From Salinisphaera sp. UBA6602 (GTDB lineage Bacteria; Pseudomonadota; Gammaproteobacteria; Nevskiales; Salinisphaeraceae): a stretch of 16,635 bases of DNA. Below the pieces are notes generated by a model. That model saw nothing but the letters and a program-made list of their open reading frames with translations, was not told where the DNA came from and did not search any database. The position numbers were made by a program, and so were the translations under genes. This document shows, in pieces, positions 13,731 through 16,635 of this stretch (position 1 is its first letter; each line of letters begins with the position of its first letter). The stretch spans positions 1 to 16,635 of the forward strand of contig DJIE01000027.1 in the NCBI GenBank assembly GCA_002433465.1. The letters are read 5' to 3'.

Positions 13731-14642
13731 ATGTCAGACGAAGCCCAACTACTCGCGACAAACTGGAACGACCTGAAGTATTTCCTGGCGCTTGCCCGAC
13801 ACGGGCGCCTGACCCGGGCCGCACGTGTGCTCGACGCCTCTCGTGTGACTGTCGGCAACCGTATCCGGGTACTCGAAAGCGCGCTCGACGCACAGTTGTT
13901 CGTGCAGACAGGCGACGGTTTCAAGCTGACCCACGTCGGCATGGGCCTGTTACGCCACGCCGAAAATCTGGAACGCAATCTTCGTCTCGGCCTGGAGGGG
14001 ATCGAGGCGCCGGGCGCACGATCGCGCGTACGCATCGGCGTCACCGAAGGGCTGGGCGACAACTACCTGTCACGCCGCATTGCGGCCTGGGTACCCGACA
14101 GCGGTATCGATATCGATTTCATCTCGTTGCCCAAGTCGACCACCGTCACCAGCCGTGAAGCCGATATCAGCATCACGCTGGAGCAGCCGACCGGGGAATT
14201 CGTGATCCGGCGTCTGCTGACCGCCTATACGCTGGGCGTTTATGCCAGCCACGACTATCTCGCCCAGCACGCCGCCATTCGCCATCGCAGCCAGCTCATT
14301 GATCATGGATGGATCGGCTATATCGACAACAGGCTGTTCACTGGCGAACTGAGGTACCACTACGAGATCGCGCCGCAGCTGAATTTCGTGTTCCAAAGCA
14401 CCACCATCGGCGCTCAGAAGGAAGCGGCGCTGGCAGGCGTGGGGCTATCGATCCTGCCCGACTACATGGCGGCGCACGAGCCGCGCCTGGCCCGGGTGCT
14501 GACCGACGACCTGCGCTTCGTGCGGCATTACTGGATATCCACCAACCGCGACCTGCATCGCTTCGACGCCGTTAACCGCAGCTGGCATTTCATCGTCGAC
14601 CGGGTAAACAGGGATCAACGGCTGCTTTACTCAGACGCGTGA
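13731..14642 (+). CDS. LysR-family transcriptional regulator
   Basis: This 303-residue DNA-binding regulator has an N-terminal winged helix-turn-helix (about residues 10-70): NWNDLKYFLALARHGRLTRA, ARVLDASRVTVGNRIRVLES and LFVQTGDGFKLTHVG. A LysR substrate-binding domain follows (about 90-300), with VRIGVTEGLGDNYLSRRI, ADISITLEQPTG and the usual late block QKEAALAGVGLSILPDYMA. ATG 13731 was preferred over TTG 13722, although neither has a clear ribosome-binding site. The gene is divergent from the nitrilase-family gene with a dyad operator between them. The classical LysR arrangement would make it the activator of the hydrolase-symporter unit, responding to its substrate or product (inference). 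The 87-nt space after it, before the convergent oxidoreductase stop, has no clear terminator. Confidence 0.9.
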   Translation: MSDEAQLLATNWNDLKYFLALARHGRLTRAARVLDASRVTVGNRIRVLESALDAQLFVQTGDGFKLTHVGMGLLRHAENLERNLRLGLEGIEAPGARSRVRIGVTEGLGDNYLSRRIAAWVPDSGIDIDFISLPKSTTVTSREADISITLEQPTGEFVIRRLLTAYTLGVYASHDYLAQHAAIRHRSQLIDHGWIGYIDNRLFTGELRYHYEIAPQLNFVFQSTTIGAQKEAALAGVGLSILPDYMAAHEPRLARVLTDDLRFVRHYWISTNRDLHRFDAVNRSWHFIVDRVNRDQRLLYSDA

Positions 14643-14729
14643 ACACCCCGGTCACCATTCGCCGGCCGGTCATCGCCGTTCCGATTTATCGGCCGAGCGT
14701 TATACCCGGCACCCTGTACTACCACAACG

Positions 14730-15683
14730 TCAATAGCGGCTGGATTCCTCTACCGCCGCGTTGATGCGCTCCAGCGTTTCCACCACGGCCAGCGCGCTTT
14801 CGCCGTCGGAGCGGGCAGGCTGGCGATCCTTCACGCGGTCGAGGAAGTGCTGCAGCTCGAGCTTGAGCGGCTGGCCGTCGCCGCGGTGGACGACCTCGCT
14901 GCCTTCATCGTGATTCTGCAGTTCGGCATCGATCCAGCGGCGATGATGGGTGACCGTCTGGGCGACTTCGTCGTAAACGAGCATGCCGCGCGAGCCGCGC
15001 AGGATGGTGCGCCGGTCGGTTTCCGGCCACAGCCAGGATGTATGGATATTGCCGCGCACGCCGTTGGCGAATTCCAGATGCACATGCACCTCGTCCTCGA
15101 CGCCCAGTCCAAGCATGCGATGGCCGGTACCACGCACCCGTTCGGGGGCTTCGCCGACGAGATACAGCATCACCGCCATATCATGCACGCCGATATCCCA
15201 GATCACGTTCTCGGCACTGCGCGCACGCCCGAGATTGAGCCGCTCGTGGCGAATCGAAAACAGCTCGCCGATCTCGCCGTTCGCGACGTACTCGCGTATC
15301 CAGGCGATCGCGGGCTGGTAGATCAGCAGATGGCCGACCATGAGAATGGCGTCATTGTGCCGCGCGGCGTCTACCAGTTGGCGCGCTTCGCCAGAGCTGT
15401 GCGTGAGCGGTTTTTCGACGAACACATCCTTGCCGGCCTCGATGGCCGCCATGGCAATCTCGAAATGCGACGGCGTGGGCGTGGCAATGGTGACGGCATC
15501 GCAGTCGGCAGATTCCAGGGCGGCACGCCAGTCCTCGAATAGCGATACGCCCGGATACTGCTCGCCGTAGCCGTTCAAGCGTTCCGTATTGCCTTCCACA
15601 ATCCCGGCCAGCACGCCGAGCTCGTCGAGATTACGGATGATGTTCTTGCCCCAGGCGCCGGCCCCAATCGCCACTACTCGCAT
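14730..15683 (-). CDS. Gfo/Idh/MocA family NAD(P)-dependent oxidoreductase
   Basis: This 317-residue cytosolic dehydrogenase starts with the Rossmann loop MRVVAIGAGAWGKNIIRNL (GAGAWG at 7-12). ATPTPSHFEIA follows, then the catalytic lysine motif FVEKPL (Lys91) and the second family motif WDIGVHDMAV (Asp163, His167). The remainder, with HVHLEFANGVRGNIHTSWLW, is the alpha/beta substrate domain. The arrangement resembles WlbA/WbpB-type UDP-sugar 3-dehydrogenases, but no sugar genes flank it, so the substrate is open. The ATG at 15683 was chosen because the beta strand of the Rossmann fold starts there. AGGA lies about 11 nt upstream; 27 upstream in-frame codons look non-coding. It is convergent with the LysR gene. 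Confidence 0.9.
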   Translation of the reverse strand: MRVVAIGAGAWGKNIIRNLDELGVLAGIVEGNTERLNGYGEQYPGVSLFEDWRAALESADCDAVTIATPTPSHFEIAMAAIEAGKDVFVEKPLTHSSGEARQLVDAARHNDAILMVGHLLIYQPAIAWIREYVANGEIGELFSIRHERLNLGRARSAENVIWDIGVHDMAVMLYLVGEAPERVRGTGHRMLGLGVEDEVHVHLEFANGVRGNIHTSWLWPETDRRTILRGSRGMLVYDEVAQTVTHHRRWIDAELQNHDEGSEVVHRGDGQPLKLELQHFLDRVKDRQPARSDGESALAVVETLERINAAVEESSRY

Positions 15684-15996
15684 ACGTCGTCGTCCTGTCA
15701 CCGGTTCGTAACGCGCCGTAGTGTACGCGCTTGTCTTCAAGCAGGCCCGACCGGGCCTGGACACTCGTGTGGCGGCCGCCGCTCGAACGGCGCGGATGGC
15801 GTGCCGGCTGCCTGTCGGCCAGCCTCCGACAGAATTTCCCGCATGACTCTCAGGCTATTGATTAAAAATATTTTATCGACCGACCCAGCACCAAAGTCCG
15901 TACCCGGGTCCACGTTGTCGCCGTAGCCTTGGCATGGCTATATTCGGCGTGACCCAACCCCGCGCATGCTACGCGCCCAGCTGTCGGAGCCACGCC
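15684..15996. other. 313-nt divergent intergenic region holding promoters
   Basis: This is the space between the oxidoreductase (minus) and DUF411 (plus) start codons. No gene is supported. An in-frame ATG at 15934 would extend DUF411 by 21 residues, but it lies inside the proposed promoter. There is an AT-rich tract at about 15857-15878, unusual for this GC-rich DNA, and a sigma70-like promoter at 15915-15944 facing the copper genes. No clear oxidoreductase promoter was found. Confidence 0.5.
15915..15944 (+). promoter_or_regulatory. Candidate promoter of the DUF411-copper oxidase unit with a dyad in the spacer
   Basis: TTGTCG (15915-15920), an 18-nt spacer and TATATT (15939-15944) make a fair sigma70 promoter 53 nt before the DUF411 start. 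The 15-bp segment 15925-15939 (AGCCTTG, G, CATGGCT outward) is an imperfect dyad matching at 6 of 7 pairs and containing CCTTG. MerR-family copper regulators such as CueR bind dyads placed in the spacer, though usually with 19-20 nt spacing. Regulation by copper is inference. Confidence 0.42.
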
Positions 15997-16437
15997 ATGA
16001 CCGCGTCTCGTTTTCGCACGCTCTACCGATTCACGGCCGCCATGCTGCTATGGGCACTCGCCAGCGCCGCGGTCGCCGCGCCGCTGAGCGCGACCCTGTA
16101 TCGCGATGCCAATTGTGGCTGCTGTCACAAGTATGTCGATCATCTGCGCGCGGCCGGCTTCGACGTGACGGTGGCCGAAATGGGCGATCGCGCCGAGCGG
16201 TTTCGGGCCGCGGGCGTAGCCCCCGAGCTGAGTTCCTGCCATCTGATGCGCATCGGTGGCTATACCGTGGTCGGTCATGTGCCACTCGAAGTCGTGGCGA
16301 AACTGCTGCGCGAACAGCCGGACATCGACGGCATCGCCCTGCCCGGCATGCCGATCGGCACCCCCGGCATGCCGGGCGAGAAAACGCAGACCTTCGTCGT
16401 GCGTACCTTGCAGGGCGATGTCTATGCGCGCCTCTAG
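15997..16437 (+). CDS. DUF411 periplasmic metal-binding protein
   Basis: This 146-residue protein has a Sec signal peptide (MTASRFRTLYRF, then a hydrophobic run ending SAAVAA, about residues 1-28). The mature protein carries the DUF411 signature: YRDANCGCCHKYVDHLRAAGF with Cys40, Cys42 and Cys43, then SSCHLMRIGGYTVVGHVPLE, and the C-terminal LPGMPIGTPGMPGE. The Cys cluster with the distal SCH block is a probable copper-binding site. DUF411 genes are commonly found beside copper-resistance genes, and here a Tat-exported multicopper oxidase candidate follows 44 nt downstream. The ATG at 15997 is preferred over 15934 because the signal peptide starts there, CGGAG precedes it, and the likely promoter overlaps the earlier ATG. 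Confidence 0.9.
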   Translation: MTASRFRTLYRFTAAMLLWALASAAVAAPLSATLYRDANCGCCHKYVDHLRAAGFDVTVAEMGDRAERFRAAGVAPELSSCHLMRIGGYTVVGHVPLEVVAKLLREQPDIDGIALPGMPIGTPGMPGEKTQTFVVRTLQGDVYARL

Positions 16438-16481
16438 ACCCGCGCCGAATCCGGCGCCGGGTTTCGAATTCGGGAGGACTC

Positions 16482-16635
16482 ATGGGGCAACGAACCACGG
16501 ATAGCGACCGCCGCCGCCTGTTGCGCGCCATGGGTGCGAGCGGCCTGCTGGCCGGCTTCAACGCCCTGTTGCCGGCCTATGCCCGGGACAGGGGCGCCGA
16601 CGCACGACAACAGCCGAGCGCCCCCGCGGCCCGGG
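16482..16635 (+). CDS. N-terminus of a Tat-exported protein, probably CopA-type multicopper oxidase (3' end off window)
   Basis: The first 51 codons are visible. ATG 16482 is preceded by GGGAGG at 5-6 nt spacing. The peptide contains DRRRLLRAMGASGLLAGF followed by a hydrophobic stretch ending LLPAYA: a twin-arginine signal peptide with probable cleavage after AYA (about residue 34). The mature start is Arg/Asp/Gln-rich. Periplasmic CopA copper oxidases carry this kind of signal and often follow DUF411 genes, so CopA is the likeliest identity. No catalytic region is in the window, so another Tat substrate is possible. Confidence 0.7.
   Translation, partial: MGQRTTDSDRRRLLRAMGASGLLAGFNALLPAYARDRGADARQQPSAPAAR

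Noticed and set aside
15934..15996. N-terminal extension of the DUF411 protein from ATG 15934
   Set aside because: The extension lacks a signal peptide, overlaps the likely -10 region, and the ATG at 15997 has a ribosome-binding site and begins a proper signal peptide.

Overview
This is a GC-rich, gene-dense chromosomal window with a gammaproteobacterial housekeeping set: yhcB/zapG, a YccU-type CoA-binding protein, gpmA, gor, prlC and xthA. The gene content, the GC-rich codon use and the DUF1499, DUF411 and lactate-monooxygenase neighbours fit a halophilic or marine gammaproteobacterium such as Salinisphaera. That genus is an inference; the window has no rRNA or other marker. I see no phage, transposase, integrase, CRISPR or tRNA. 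gor and prlC are also near neighbours in E. coli, so this part looks like conserved core chromosome.

Layout. (1) 1-3275, all minus strand: the N-terminal 284 codons of a lactate 2-monooxygenase-type flavoenzyme, a YhcB/ZapG protein with a very long disordered tail, a CoA-binding YccU-like protein, and an unknown lipoprotein. (2) 3290-3832, plus: an unrecognised cytoplasmic protein with an HEAGH zinc-protease-like motif, starting almost back to back with the lipoprotein. (3) 3847-7463, minus: gor, then a lipoprotein alpha/beta-hydrolase, a secreted 3D-domain protein and gpmA. (4) 7613-9685, plus: prlC, divergent from gor. (5) 9701-10171 minus (DUF1499 lipoprotein), divergent from xthA on plus (10256-11029). 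(6) 11086-14642: a transport and hydrolysis module. A nitrilase-superfamily amidohydrolase, an SSS-family sodium:solute symporter and a 31-residue membrane peptide are co-directional on minus, and a LysR regulator is divergent from them. (7) A Gfo/Idh/MocA oxidoreductase on minus. (8) A copper-handling cluster on plus: a DUF411 periplasmic protein, then the Tat-signal start of a probable CopA-type multicopper oxidase cut by the window end.

The most notable things outside ordinary annotation are these. A roughly 145-bp imperfect palindrome exactly fills the gor-hydrolase gap. Compact overlapping inverted repeats lie between yhcB and the lactate-monooxygenase gene. A tiny membrane ORF with a strong ribosome-binding site sits in the symporter operon. 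A 31-bp dyad typical of a LysR operator lies between the regulator and the nitrilase gene. All alignments and residue counts were made by eye.
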